Origin: an uncultured Porphyromonadaceae bacterium
Lineage (GTDB): Bacteria; Bacteroidota; Bacteroidia; Bacteroidales; Muribaculaceae
Assembly (NCBI GenBank): GCA_947177685.1
Contig: CAMWVE010000008.1
Span: 1-64,000, forward strand
DNA: 64,000 bases
Direction of reading: 5' to 3'
In this document: positions 18,177-27,473 of the stretch, piece by piece
Numbering within the stretch: the stretch's first letter is position 1
How the letters are laid out: every line of letters starts with the position of its first letter
Notes under the pieces: model-generated
The model's database searches: none
Told to the model about the DNA's origin: nothing
What the model saw: the letters and a program-made list of their open reading frames with translations, nothing else
Program-made: the position numbers and the translations under genes

Positions 18177-19268
18177 TTGAAAAGCGTTTGTTTCATATTT
18201 CCGCATAAAGTAGATGGTCCCACAGGGGGCTATAAGGTCGTATATGAATATGCCAACCGATTGGCAGCGGATGGATTTGAGGTTCATTTGGTCTATTCGG
18301 GTTCAATTTACTGGAAGCAAAAACCTCTGAAATTTAAGTTGACAAATGCTTTTCGCCTTGTTCAAACTCTCATCAAGGGATATTCAGGAAGGCGTTGGTT
18401 CAATTTGGACAAAAGGGTTAAGGAGCACCTGACATTATCGATGAATTATCGTCATGTCCCGAAATGTGACATCTATGTTGCAACTTCGCCTTATACGGCA
18501 GATTATATCACTCAATATCCGATTGAAAATAATCGGAAATTTTACTTCATTCAGGGGAAAGAAGATTGGGGCCCCGGTCTGAAACAAATTCTTGAAAGTA
18601 CATATCATGCTCCGTTAAATAAAATAGTTGTGGCTAATTGGCTGCAACAAATGCTATCCGAGGAATATTCTGAGAATAGTGTTGTGATTCCCAATGGGTT
18701 CGACTTTAATCGTTTTAAGCTGGCAGTAGCTCCCGAGAATAGAAACAAATTTGTAGTTTCGATGCTTTATCATAAGCAAGATCTTAAGAGGTGTCAGGAT
18801 GCATTGGACGCATTATCTTTAGTAAAAAATAGATTCCCGGAGTTGAAAGTCAATATTTTCGGAGTTCCGGGACGACCTGTTGATTTACCTGAATGGTATA
18901 CATATTATCAGGTGCCGGATAATGAGACTCATAACCGGATTAATAACGAATCGGCAATTTTTGTTGCCAGCAGTGAGTCTGAAGGGTGGGGACTTACGGT
19001 GGGAGAAGCTATGATATGCGGAGAGGCGGTATGCTGTACGGATAACGCAGGACATCGTGAAATGTCAATCGATGGGAAAACTGCGTTGCTTTCTCCTGTC
19101 CGTGATCCTAAGTCGCTTGCTGATAACATAATCAGGTTGATTGAAGATGATGATCTGCGCGTAGCGATAGCCCGAAACGGTAACAATTTTATTCAACGAT
19201 TCCGATGGGATGAGTCATATAGAAAATTGCTTGAACTATTAGCTGGTAACTCTAAAGAAAAGGAATGA
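18177..19268 (+). CDS. Family 4 glycosyltransferase
   Basis: A 363-residue GT-B-fold enzyme. The N-terminal acceptor domain begins SVCFIFPHKVDGPTGGYKVV. The C-terminal donor domain has VVIPNGFDFNRF, KFVVSMLYHKQDLKRC, FVASSESEGWGLTVGEAMICG with the E-x7-E motif, and the final helix of GT4 enzymes. It would transfer a sugar with retention from an NDP donor. It starts with TTG at 18177, only 4 bp after the previous stop, and overlaps the next gene by 4 bp, so it is translationally coupled on both sides. Confidence 0.88.
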   Translation: MKSVCFIFPHKVDGPTGGYKVVYEYANRLAADGFEVHLVYSGSIYWKQKPLKFKLTNAFRLVQTLIKGYSGRRWFNLDKRVKEHLTLSMNYRHVPKCDIYVATSPYTADYITQYPIENNRKFYFIQGKEDWGPGLKQILESTYHAPLNKIVVANWLQQMLSEEYSENSVVIPNGFDFNRFKLAVAPENRNKFVVSMLYHKQDLKRCQDALDALSLVKNRFPELKVNIFGVPGRPVDLPEWYTYYQVPDNETHNRINNESAIFVASSESEGWGLTVGEAMICGEAVCCTDNAGHREMSIDGKTALLSPVRDPKSLADNIIRLIEDDDLRVAIARNGNNFIQRFRWDESYRKLLELLAGNSKEKE

Positions 19269-21166
19269 AACTTGCCACTTTCGACATATTTGATACAACT
19301 CTTTTGAGGCGCTGCGGAGTGCCTGATGCCGTGTTCCACCTTGTGGCTGAGCAGCTCTGGAGAGACAACAGCATGCGTCATACGGAGTATTGGAATTTGC
19401 GTCGACAAGCAGAATCGAAATGTCGAAAAAATGCAGGGATTGAGGAGATATATGCTCAGAACGGATTCTCATGTTTCCCTGAATATTCGGCAGAACAGAT
19501 AATGAATGCCGAGTTAGCGGTGGAGAAAGAGATGCTGACAGTCAATCCCGCGATTAAAGAAAAGATAGATAATCTGCGGGAAAAGGGATGGACAATAAAG
19601 TTCTTGAGCGATATGTATCTACCCTCGGAATTCCTTGCAGATGTTTTGCGCCGTGAAGGATGTCTGAAGGATGACGAAGAAGTCATTGTGTCGTGTGAAT
19701 GTGATGCGCGTAAAGATGACGGTATACTTTATCGCAAGGTACGCGAAACGTATCACCCTGAACGGTGGATCCATTTTGGCGACAATAAGCATAGCGATTA
19801 CCGGATGGCACGGAAAAATGGAGTCAAGGCTCATTTAGTCGATTTCGGTTTTACGCCTATAGAAAGACGTATTATTTCTGACTCAAACAAGGTGCTTAAC
19901 GGATGGATTTTGAACTTGCTTATGGGCACGGCTCGTATTTTGAGGATTCGAAATGGTAATACCCCCTCAGTTATATTAGCTGTCGATTATGTAGCGGCTA
20001 CCTATGTGCCCTATGTTATATGGCTTATGCGAAAATCTAAGCATAATGGACTGCATCGATTGCATTTTTTGTCACGAGATGGGTATATTATGATGAAGAT
20101 TGCAGAAACACTTGATGTAAAAGATATTGACCTCAATTATTTATTTGTTTCAAGAAAATCTTTAATGCCATGTTATCTAAGAGAAGATAGCATAAATCGA
20201 TTTATTGAAATGAATGCAAATCAAAGCCTAATACCACAATCTATAGATATGCTGCTCTCAAAATTGCAAATTGAAAGAGCAGAATTGGAGCACTATGGGG
20301 TAAAATTTAATTATAAAAAAATTTTGACACCAGCACAACAAAAAGACTTTATTGACAAAATTTTTGTAAATAAGGACTTTTCACCAATTCTTATGCAGCG
20401 ATTTAGGAGAGAAGGAGATATTGCAGAAGCTTATTTACGACAGGAGGGCTTAGCTGAGGATCTCTCTCAAGGAATGGTAGATATTGGATGGCTTGGGACA
20501 TCACGGTTAATGATTAATAAAATTCTTAATAAAAATATCCCAACTTTCTATGTCGGAGTGGTTGGTACTGTATATGATAAAAGTTGTGGTGATTATGATT
20601 CTTATTTTTCAAGTGGACAACTCGATATTGCGTTAACTGGATTAATTGAAAATTATTTTTCGGCATCTCCATGGCCTTCGACACTTGGGTATAAGCAAGG
20701 TGAGACAAATAATATTTTGCCAAGATTTGCTGAAGGAGAAATTTTTACAGAAACAGATGCGACACAAACTAATGTGAAGCTTTGTTGTGATTTTACTAAA
20801 GAGTTAAAGCCCTATATTCATTATCTTAATGAAGAGATACTATTTCAATGGGCAAAGGAGTCATTAGACAGTATCGCGACTCTGAGAGATGAGATAAATC
20901 TCCAACCCTTATTAACTTGTTCTTTCATTGATGGTAAGCCCATGGCACGAAAATTTAATTTATTAGAGCTTCTCAACTTCATGTTTCTGGGTGCTCGTTA
21001 TACGGCATATGATCGTGCAAGTTTGCAGCTTACTGTTGGTTATCATTTGACAAAATTTGCTTGGAGACAACATGAGCGAAGTAAGATAATGCGTACTAAG
21101 TTATATAAAATATATTTTAACCTGAAAAATAGGAGAGAACGGATGATATGTCAAACTTCCGGATAG
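19265..21166 (+). CDS. HAD-superfamily hydrolase-like protein with large C-terminal region
   Basis: A 633-residue protein. Residues 1-200 form a HAD-like domain. FDIFDTTLL is the nucleophile loop, although the second acidic residue of DxD is Phe-Asp-Thr ordered as D-I-F-D. IKFLSDMYLPSEFL is motif II and WIHFGDNKHSDYRMA is motif III. Residues 230-633 are a second region with FLSRDGYIMMKIAETL and VDIGWLGTSRLMINKIL. This matches the COG5610-type predicted hydrolases common in glycan loci, whose reaction is not established. Codon use shifts: the first ~800 bp are GC-richer, and from roughly 20,100 onward the gene becomes visibly AT-rich, suggesting a recombination join. The ATG overlaps the upstream stop. 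Confidence 0.8.
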   Translation: MKLATFDIFDTTLLRRCGVPDAVFHLVAEQLWRDNSMRHTEYWNLRRQAESKCRKNAGIEEIYAQNGFSCFPEYSAEQIMNAELAVEKEMLTVNPAIKEKIDNLREKGWTIKFLSDMYLPSEFLADVLRREGCLKDDEEVIVSCECDARKDDGILYRKVRETYHPERWIHFGDNKHSDYRMARKNGVKAHLVDFGFTPIERRIISDSNKVLNGWILNLLMGTARILRIRNGNTPSVILAVDYVAATYVPYVIWLMRKSKHNGLHRLHFLSRDGYIMMKIAETLDVKDIDLNYLFVSRKSLMPCYLREDSINRFIEMNANQSLIPQSIDMLLSKLQIERAELEHYGVKFNYKKILTPAQQKDFIDKIFVNKDFSPILMQRFRREGDIAEAYLRQEGLAEDLSQGMVDIGWLGTSRLMINKILNKNIPTFYVGVVGTVYDKSCGDYDSYFSSGQLDIALTGLIENYFSASPWPSTLGYKQGETNNILPRFAEGEIFTETDATQTNVKLCCDFTKELKPYIHYLNEEILFQWAKESLDSIATLRDEINLQPLLTCSFIDGKPMARKFNLLELLNFMFLGARYTAYDRASLQLTVGYHLTKFAWRQHERSKIMRTKLYKIYFNLKNRRERMICQTSG

Positions 21167-21228
21167 TAGCAAATCAGCAACATAATTTTTGATTAGATGA
21201 TCCTGTAAAATAATTAGAATTTGTAAGT

Positions 21229-22281
21229 TTGACTAATAATATTAGAGATATTGCAATTGATCTCGTAAAAGGTATATGTATTATCCTTATGGTTGTGGGA
21301 CACTGTGTACCCACTCAATTAGGGATAAGCTCAGTAATATATTTATTTCATATGCCTTGTTTCTTTATTGCATCAGGATTCTTGTTTAGTGAACGCAATC
21401 TTGACACCCCCGGGAAATACATGAAGCGCAAAGTAAAAGGTTTATGGTGGCCATTTGTGTTTTGGTCATTGATTTATTTACTATTGCATAATGTGTTTGC
21501 ATATTTGAATTTTTATGATAGTGCTTATACAGTAAAAGAAATTTTCTCAAGAGCTATTAGATATACGGTTACGGCTGGTTCTGAACAACTCTTGGGTGGT
21601 TTCTGGTTTTTGACTTCACTCCTTTTTGCTACAGTTGTCGGATATATCTATTATAAGTGGATCGGGTTCTCAAATAAAGCAATCATTATTGGCATAGTTA
21701 TATCATTGGCAATTGTAGAATTATTGTGTTATTTTAATATTAACAAATCAACTATACATTTGAATCCAAAGGATTTTGCTGCAGTTGCATATTTTTTAAG
21801 TGGTACCCTGATTGCTCGTATTGATAAAAAAGTATTTTCAAAGTATCGTCCGGTTGTCGTGGTTGCTGCAATAGTTTTTTTGGCATTACAGAACACTTAT
21901 CTTCCGGCTTCATTAGATACTTTGACAGTGGCTTCGGCAATACCGTACTACATTACGTCTACATGTGCCGGTCTTGCGTTGATTCAATTGTGTTATCTCG
22001 CACCCGCAACTCCCTTTTTTAAGGCTATTGCAAAAATTGGCACCAGAACAATAGATATATTGATTTTCCACTTCCTAATCTTTAAATTAGTTTCAGTGGT
22101 GGTATTATATTTAAATAATGAACCACTTAAAAGACTGGCAGAGTTTCCCGTACCACAATTGGATAATAATTGGTTGTGGATTATTTACACTGCTGTTGCT
22201 GTTATCCTCTCATATTATTTAGGGCAATTGATTATCAAGTTAAAATCTCGATTTGCAATAGTGGGAAAAATAGTCCCCTGA
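21229..22281 (+). CDS. Acyltransferase family 3 membrane protein
   Basis: A 350-residue integral membrane protein with about ten helices. The N-terminal signature is IAIDLVKGICIILMVVGHCV, where the final His is the family's conserved acyl-transfer residue, followed by YLFHMPCFFIASGFLF and a basic loop KYMKRKVKGLWWPFVFWS. Enzymes of this OafA/NodX-type family move acetyl or similar groups from cytoplasmic acyl-CoA to surface glycans. The start is a TTG at 21229. It is first of seven such genes in the operon and has no long homopolymer. Confidence 0.88.
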   Translation: MTNNIRDIAIDLVKGICIILMVVGHCVPTQLGISSVIYLFHMPCFFIASGFLFSERNLDTPGKYMKRKVKGLWWPFVFWSLIYLLLHNVFAYLNFYDSAYTVKEIFSRAIRYTVTAGSEQLLGGFWFLTSLLFATVVGYIYYKWIGFSNKAIIIGIVISLAIVELLCYFNINKSTIHLNPKDFAAVAYFLSGTLIARIDKKVFSKYRPVVVVAAIVFLALQNTYLPASLDTLTVASAIPYYITSTCAGLALIQLCYLAPATPFFKAIAKIGTRTIDILIFHFLIFKLVSVVVLYLNNEPLKRLAEFPVPQLDNNWLWIIYTAVAVILSYYLGQLIIKLKSRFAIVGKIVP

Positions 22282-22304
22282 AATCAGACGATAATATTGT
22301 TATT

Positions 22305-23183
22305 ATGAAGGTTCCGGTTATACTTTTAAATTATAATTCATCGGATGATTGCCGAAAATGTGTCGGTTTTCTGAAAAAACAACGAGGCGTTGAACTGGAG
22401 ATTGTTATTGTAGATAATGCATCCAGAGCTGATGACGTTGAGGATGTAAGAAATCTTTGCCACTCTGAGACCTTGACATTTATTCCTGCAAAGGAAAACA
22501 AAGGATATAATGCCGGCAATAACATCGGGTTGCGATATGCTGCTGAAAAGGGCTATAAATATGCTCTGATAGCTAATCCTGACATGGAGTTTCCTGATCC
22601 GGATTATGTGAGTAGGTTAATCGAAGAAATGGAAAAACGTCCTGATGTGGTTGTAATGGGCACAGATGTTATAACTCCCGAAGGCATACACCAAAATCCG
22701 AAATTCCGTGGGAAGGAATCATGGACTAACAGTTTCGGATGGATCGCATCTCTTCTGAAAAGAGGTGGTAATTCACCGAAGGATAGAGCAATTCCGGAAT
22801 GGGTGACAAATCCAAAGGAATCGCATTACTGCCGTTGTCTGAACGGATGTTGCCTGATGCTGAGAATGGACTTCATTAAGCGAATCAATTATTTTGATGA
22901 ACGTACTTTCCTTTATGGTGAGGAACCGATTTTAGGGCGCCGGGTGGAGATGGAAGGAGAAAAGATGTATTATCTTGCTGAAATCACCTGTGTGCATGAC
23001 CACAAGAAGAGTAGGGAAGGATCTCCGGCTTTCTGTAATAAACATTGGCGGCATAGCCAGCTGATTTATATACGGCATTACAGTGGACAACCGTTTTACG
23101 GTCGTTGGTTGGCAGAGCTTTCCAGCAGAACATATTTCTTTTTGCTGAATTTGAAGCATAGATTGAAAAGTTCGAGGGAATAG
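22305..23183 (+). CDS. Family 2 glycosyltransferase
   Basis: A 292-residue GT2 enzyme. MKVPVILLNYNSSDDCRKCV, LEIVIVDNASRADDVEDV, ENKGYNAGNNIGLRYA and YALIANPDMEFPDPDYVSRL (DxD equivalent PDM) are all visible. The later stretch CLNGCCLMLRMDFIKRINYFDE with FLYGEEPILGRRVEMEGE is characteristic of rhamnosyltransferase-like GT2 proteins. This fits the dTDP-rhamnose genes at the operon end, although rhamnose transfer is inferred. I chose ATG 22305; the in-frame ATG at 22170 lies within the acyltransferase gene. Confidence 0.9.
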   Translation: MKVPVILLNYNSSDDCRKCVGFLKKQRGVELEIVIVDNASRADDVEDVRNLCHSETLTFIPAKENKGYNAGNNIGLRYAAEKGYKYALIANPDMEFPDPDYVSRLIEEMEKRPDVVVMGTDVITPEGIHQNPKFRGKESWTNSFGWIASLLKRGGNSPKDRAIPEWVTNPKESHYCRCLNGCCLMLRMDFIKRINYFDERTFLYGEEPILGRRVEMEGEKMYYLAEITCVHDHKKSREGSPAFCNKHWRHSQLIYIRHYSGQPFYGRWLAELSSRTYFFLLNLKHRLKSSRE

Positions 23184-23188
23184 TAGAT

Positions 23189-24199
23189 ATGAAAATTATT
23201 ACAAATATTATTAATTTTTGGAAAGATGCTGTGGCAGATAATGCTACAACATCTCTGTTGACACGAACTGAATCAAATGCAATAAAAGGTTTACTGATCA
23301 CTCTGATTGTATTAGGTCATAATAAATATGTTATGCAGGGGGGATTCAGCAATCTGTTTCTATATTCATTTCATGTTTACGCTTTTTTCTACCTTCCATT
23401 TCTTTATGATTTCAAAAAAATGGAGTGGTTTGCCTTTTTTAAAAAGAATCTGGTAAGACTATATGTCCCGTATACAATATTCTTTTTATTGCTGTTAGGA
23501 TTATCAATCTTTCAAGGCACTTCCATCACGGTTGTCAAAACACTTTTAACTTATATTTGTGGTAGTCAATATATCCTTCATACAAATCTTGGTTTTGGAA
23601 GCTTCCTATGGTTTTTGCCAACAATGTTATCGGTGCTGTTTTTCCGGCAGTTATATTATAGAGTCAATAAGTTTTGGCGAAACATAATGTTGTTATGCTC
23701 ACTTTTATGTCTAATAGGATTCACTTACTTGATACCACTGTATGTTCTAACATGGTGGTATTCGCCGTTTTGTCTGACCGTGGGATTATCTATGCTGTTT
23801 CCTGCAATTTTTTGTCGTGCATTACTAAAAAAAATAAATCCAGAAATTATCGTAATTGCTTTCTTTATACTAACGATTTCAATGATGATATTTTTTCCGG
23901 TCCGGTTAAAATATAATTATACATTTTTGACAATTAATAGATTAATTTGTCCGGTATTGATTTTTTTGTTGTTACTTTCTATAAAAAAATTGTTATGTTC
24001 TTGGGAACTTATATTAGATTTAGGGAAACAATCTCTAAGAATCTATTTATTTCACATGTTAATATATAACGGTTTTTATAAGTTGCTGGACAAATCTAAT
24101 CCGGGAATTTACTTAGGACTGGGGGTATTTATTTTGGTGTTGTTTATAGCATATTTTTTATCTAAGATGAAATTATTAAAATATGCCTTCCCGAAGTAA
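23189..24199 (+). CDS. Acyltransferase family 3-like membrane protein
   Basis: A 336-residue polytopic protein. After a 28-residue polar start comes TESNAIKGLLITLIVLGHNKYV, matching the family's first helix with its conserved His, then LFLYSFHVYAFFYLPF and a basic loop NLVRLYVPYTIFF. The end has LRIYLFHMLIYNGF. It is more divergent than its neighbours. It lies 5 bp after the GT2 gene and overlaps the next acyltransferase gene by 17 bp. A run of six G (23338-23343) is present but short. Confidence 0.82.
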   Translation: MKIITNIINFWKDAVADNATTSLLTRTESNAIKGLLITLIVLGHNKYVMQGGFSNLFLYSFHVYAFFYLPFLYDFKKMEWFAFFKKNLVRLYVPYTIFFLLLLGLSIFQGTSITVVKTLLTYICGSQYILHTNLGFGSFLWFLPTMLSVLFFRQLYYRVNKFWRNIMLLCSLLCLIGFTYLIPLYVLTWWYSPFCLTVGLSMLFPAIFCRALLKKINPEIIVIAFFILTISMMIFFPVRLKYNYTFLTINRLICPVLIFLLLLSIKKLLCSWELILDLGKQSLRIYLFHMLIYNGFYKLLDKSNPGIYLGLGVFILVLFIAYFLSKMKLLKYAFPK

Positions 24200-25229
24200 T
24201 TCCAATATGGTGCGATGTGATTATCTTGATTGTGTAAAAGGAGTTTCAATTCTTGCAATTACTTTTATGCACTTAGAGAATGGAGTTATTCCATTGTGGC
24301 TAAACTCTTGGATAGCACTTTTTATGATTACATCATTTTATTTTGCATCCGGATGGATATTCGCTATCAAGCCACAGATTGATACTCCAAAGAATCTATT
24401 CTCAAAGCGTATTCGACAGTTGGGTATTCCATATCTGTGGTTTGCTCTTCTGATATTAGTATTTGAGTTGATCTGGTATTGCTTTGGTCAGACAACTTTG
24501 AACATAATTGGAAGGGATATATATAAATTTCTCACCCTTAGAGGAATCGGTACATTATGGTTTCTGCCTGTGCTTTTCCTTGGTGAAATGCTCTTTTCAT
24601 CGATAGTTAGTTCCAAACGACCATGGCTTTATGGATGCGTACTGTTAATAATTTCAGTCTGCTCAAGTTATTTCTATTATGTTGAATGGCGACCCATAAT
24701 AGAAAACGACGAGCTTTACAAAATTCTTGATTCACCTATTCGTCCGATAGTTATGGCATTGAATGCGTGGCCAATCATTGGTGTTGGATATTTAATAGGG
24801 AAGAAGATAAATGGGTTGCTGGTAAAAAATAATAAGTGGTTGTCCGCACTCGCCGGATGTATAGTTTTGATTGTGAGTGTGTGGTTCGTAATAGCACCCC
24901 CATTTAAGTTTTTCTATGTAAATGAGTTTATTTCCAATATTTTACCGGCAATAGGTTTTATTGGGGTATTCACTTTATTGTCAAGTACTTGGATAGGTCA
25001 GTTCTTTAAATATTGGGGTAAACACTCCCTAATTATGATGTGTACTCATTTCAGTATAACAATGGAGTTGCTGATGGCGTTTGACTATTATGTACTGCAT
25101 CATGATGAATTTAGCGGACCGATAACAATAGTATATTTTTGTGTTACTGTATTGATTACTTATCCTCTCGTCAAATTATTCGAGGGACGATTAAGTTTTA
25201 TGTTAGGAAAGAAAAAAATTAGCAAATGA
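24183..25229 (+). CDS. Acyltransferase family 3 membrane protein
   Basis: A 348-residue membrane protein. CDYLDCVKGVSILAITFMHLEN has the catalytic-type His at the end of helix 1. MITSFYFASGWIFAIK and LFSKRIRQLGIPYLWFALL follow, with further hydrophobic helices to LIMMCTHFSITMELLMAF. A predicted O-acetyl (or other acyl) transferase acting on the lipid-linked or polymerised glycan. It overlaps the previous gene by 17 bp and the next by 4 bp, so the three are translationally coupled. AT-rich. Confidence 0.87.
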   Translation: MPSRSNSNMVRCDYLDCVKGVSILAITFMHLENGVIPLWLNSWIALFMITSFYFASGWIFAIKPQIDTPKNLFSKRIRQLGIPYLWFALLILVFELIWYCFGQTTLNIIGRDIYKFLTLRGIGTLWFLPVLFLGEMLFSSIVSSKRPWLYGCVLLIISVCSSYFYYVEWRPIIENDELYKILDSPIRPIVMALNAWPIIGVGYLIGKKINGLLVKNNKWLSALAGCIVLIVSVWFVIAPPFKFFYVNEFISNILPAIGFIGVFTLLSSTWIGQFFKYWGKHSLIMMCTHFSITMELLMAFDYYVLHHDEFSGPITIVYFCVTVLITYPLVKLFEGRLSFMLGKKKISK

Positions 25230-26479
25230 TAAGGAAAATATTTGCCCCATTCCTGACCGGAAGCCCATTAACCAGATATGCATCAATTTTTTTGGTTCTG
25301 ATGGGAATATGTTGGTTGCCGCTTGAGGGACGTGTAGGTTTTGGCATTGTAAAACTAAGTTGCATGATATCGGCGATAATCGTGTTGCTAATATTTGCTT
25401 TTCAAATGTCAAAAGCAATGTTCATGGGTGTTTTATATATAGGATGGCAGTTTTTTGTTGCATCTCAGCACCCTGAAACATTTCGTTGGAGTACAATACT
25501 ATTTTCTGCTGGATTTGTTTTCAGTTATGTGTGCTTTTATAACTTACTTTATAATGATCATGTTTTTACTATAAAGCATTTCCTTAGATTGGTAAATTGG
25601 GTGATGTGGGCTTTTTTTGTTGTTTGTATACTACAACAAGGTTGCATCTTAATTGGTATAAAATATCTTCCTGCTATAAACCTTACATATTTTCTTAACA
25701 GAGGTATTGGCTGTAATTCGCTATCAATGGAGCCAAGTTCATTTGCACGCACAATGTTGGTTTTTTATTATGCATACGTAAAGTGTAATGAATATATTAG
25801 AGGAGAAGGACCATTTACCGTTAAAGAACTTTTTCAGGGGCAATATAAATGGGTGACAATTCGCTTTTTGTGGATGATGTGCACCATGGGAAGTGGAACA
25901 GCGTTTGTATGTTTAATTGCTTTCTCGTTGTATTTCGTGAGAAAAAACAATTGGTTCTATATAATACCGACCTTTCTTGTTCTATATTTTTATGTCCTTC
26001 CAAAATTCGATGCCGAGCAACTTAATCGTGCCACTTCTGTTATAAACGCTACAACAACTTTAGATCAAGCGACAGTAGAAGCTGCAGATGGTTCAGCTGG
26101 AAGTAGAATCAGTCCGATGATAAATTCATTAAATGCTGATTATACGGACAGTGATACATGGTTTGGTCATGGTATCGATTATACGGTAAATAATAATATG
26201 GTTGTGAAACAGACCGCGACTTTGTTTGATGACTACGGATTTATTTTTTATATTATTGCTATGGCATTTAATCTGACTTGTGCCTATCGATTAAAGTCAT
26301 TAGGAGCTCTATTCATGATAATGGGAGTTGGCGGAGGCGCAGGAACGAATATTCATTATGCATGGTGGTTAATGATGGTTATGACATGTGTAAGGTATTT
26401 CTATGAAAATAGGAATAATTTAGAAAATGAATTTGATATAGATGAAGAGAATTATGAAGAGGAAATGTCTGCTACTTAG
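25226..26479 (+). CDS. Wzy-type O-antigen/capsule polymerase candidate
   Basis: A 417-residue protein with about eleven hydrophobic helices and a large polar loop near residues 255-330 (ATSVINATTTLDQATVEAAD). The segment GIGCNSLSMEPSSFARTML resembles the EPSxFA phrase seen in many Wzy-like polymerases. The C-terminus is very acidic. It is the only protein of the operon with polymerase-like topology, which supports the call because Wzx, Wzc and Wza partners are present. Wzy proteins are too divergent for certainty by eye. It is strongly AT-rich, as is common for wzy genes. Confidence 0.78.
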   Translation: MIRKIFAPFLTGSPLTRYASIFLVLMGICWLPLEGRVGFGIVKLSCMISAIIVLLIFAFQMSKAMFMGVLYIGWQFFVASQHPETFRWSTILFSAGFVFSYVCFYNLLYNDHVFTIKHFLRLVNWVMWAFFVVCILQQGCILIGIKYLPAINLTYFLNRGIGCNSLSMEPSSFARTMLVFYYAYVKCNEYIRGEGPFTVKELFQGQYKWVTIRFLWMMCTMGSGTAFVCLIAFSLYFVRKNNWFYIIPTFLVLYFYVLPKFDAEQLNRATSVINATTTLDQATVEAADGSAGSRISPMINSLNADYTDSDTWFGHGIDYTVNNNMVVKQTATLFDDYGFIFYIIAMAFNLTCAYRLKSLGALFMIMGVGGGAGTNIHYAWWLMMVMTCVRYFYENRNNLENEFDIDEENYEEEMSAT

Positions 26480-27458
26480 AAAAACTTTCAGGGAATTCTT
26501 TTGCTTATGGCGTTATTATGGATTTTTGCCGGCATTATATACTTTAGTATGGTGGCTAAATTTTTATATCAAGAATCCATTTCGTTTCAGATTATCAAAA
26601 TGGGCGCTTTTGCATAAGACCTCATGGTTAGATAAGCATATAACAAGAAATTATAGTGAAATTATTAACCGTTATAAGAATTATAAAAATTCTTATGAAT
26701 TGATCACAGAGCCTAATATTTGGGTGTTTTGGGGGCAGGGCGCTGAGAATATGCCGGTTTTAATTAAAGCTTGTTATAACCAACTTAAGTCAAACAATAA
26801 AAACGTACACTTAATAACCAATAAAAATATTAATGAGTATATAGAGATTTCTCCGTTAATATTTGACAAATTACATAATGGGAAAATTACATGGGCTCAT
26901 TTTAGTGATTTGATTAGAATGAGTTTATTAAGTAAATACGGTGGCTTATGGGTTGATGCAACTGTATGGGTACCTAAAGAACTACCTTTTGATAAACTTA
27001 TGCAAATGAGCTTGTTCTCACCTAACGGTAAAGCAACTAACTCAAAGTCTGATATGTGTTTTTGGACCTCATTAGGATTAAATTGGAGTGGATGGTGTCT
27101 GTGGGCAAATCATAGACATGCACTTCTATATGGATTTGTAAGGGAAATGTTGGCTAAGACAATTGAAACAGAGAAAATGACGTTAGATTATGTGCTAATA
27201 GATTATTTTATTACCTATGCTGTACATAATTTACCCAATGTAAGGAATGAAATCGAGAAGTTTCAAAATGTTGCCGGTGAGAATAGAGGTGCTTTAGCTT
27301 TGTTAATGAACTCTCCCTATGACCCCCAAAAATATGAAGAGTTGTGCAAGAATGACTTCGTGTTCAAACTAAGCTTTCGCTCGGACTGGCACGCAAAAAC
27401 CACCGATGGTGAACCAACATTTTATGGAAAATTGATTGTAGGCAATAATAGCAAATAA
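26442..27458 (+). CDS. Capsular polysaccharide synthesis glycosyltransferase (Caps_synth/GT32-like)
   Basis: A 338-residue protein. A basic amphipathic N-terminus precedes NIWVFWGQGAENMPVLIKACYN and WAHFSDLIRMSLLSKYGGLWVDATVWVPKELP. The LSKYGGLWVDATV phrase holds the DxD-like metal site of the Caps_synth/OCH1 group. FWTSLGLNWSGWCLWANHRH is the usual downstream region. It overlaps the Wzy-like gene by 38 bp in another frame; a second ATG at 26454 would shorten this. The donor sugar is unknown. Confidence 0.87.
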   Translation: MKRIMKRKCLLLRKTFREFFCLWRYYGFLPALYTLVWWLNFYIKNPFRFRLSKWALLHKTSWLDKHITRNYSEIINRYKNYKNSYELITEPNIWVFWGQGAENMPVLIKACYNQLKSNNKNVHLITNKNINEYIEISPLIFDKLHNGKITWAHFSDLIRMSLLSKYGGLWVDATVWVPKELPFDKLMQMSLFSPNGKATNSKSDMCFWTSLGLNWSGWCLWANHRHALLYGFVREMLAKTIETEKMTLDYVLIDYFITYAVHNLPNVRNEIEKFQNVAGENRGALALLMNSPYDPQKYEELCKNDFVFKLSFRSDWHAKTTDGEPTFYGKLIVGNNSK

Positions 27459-27473
27459 TTACAAGATTATAAT

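Noticed and set aside
23338..23343. G6 run in the acyltransferase at 23189
   Set aside because: Shorter than the three G9 tracts; could be a shrunken relic but there is no evidence for switching.
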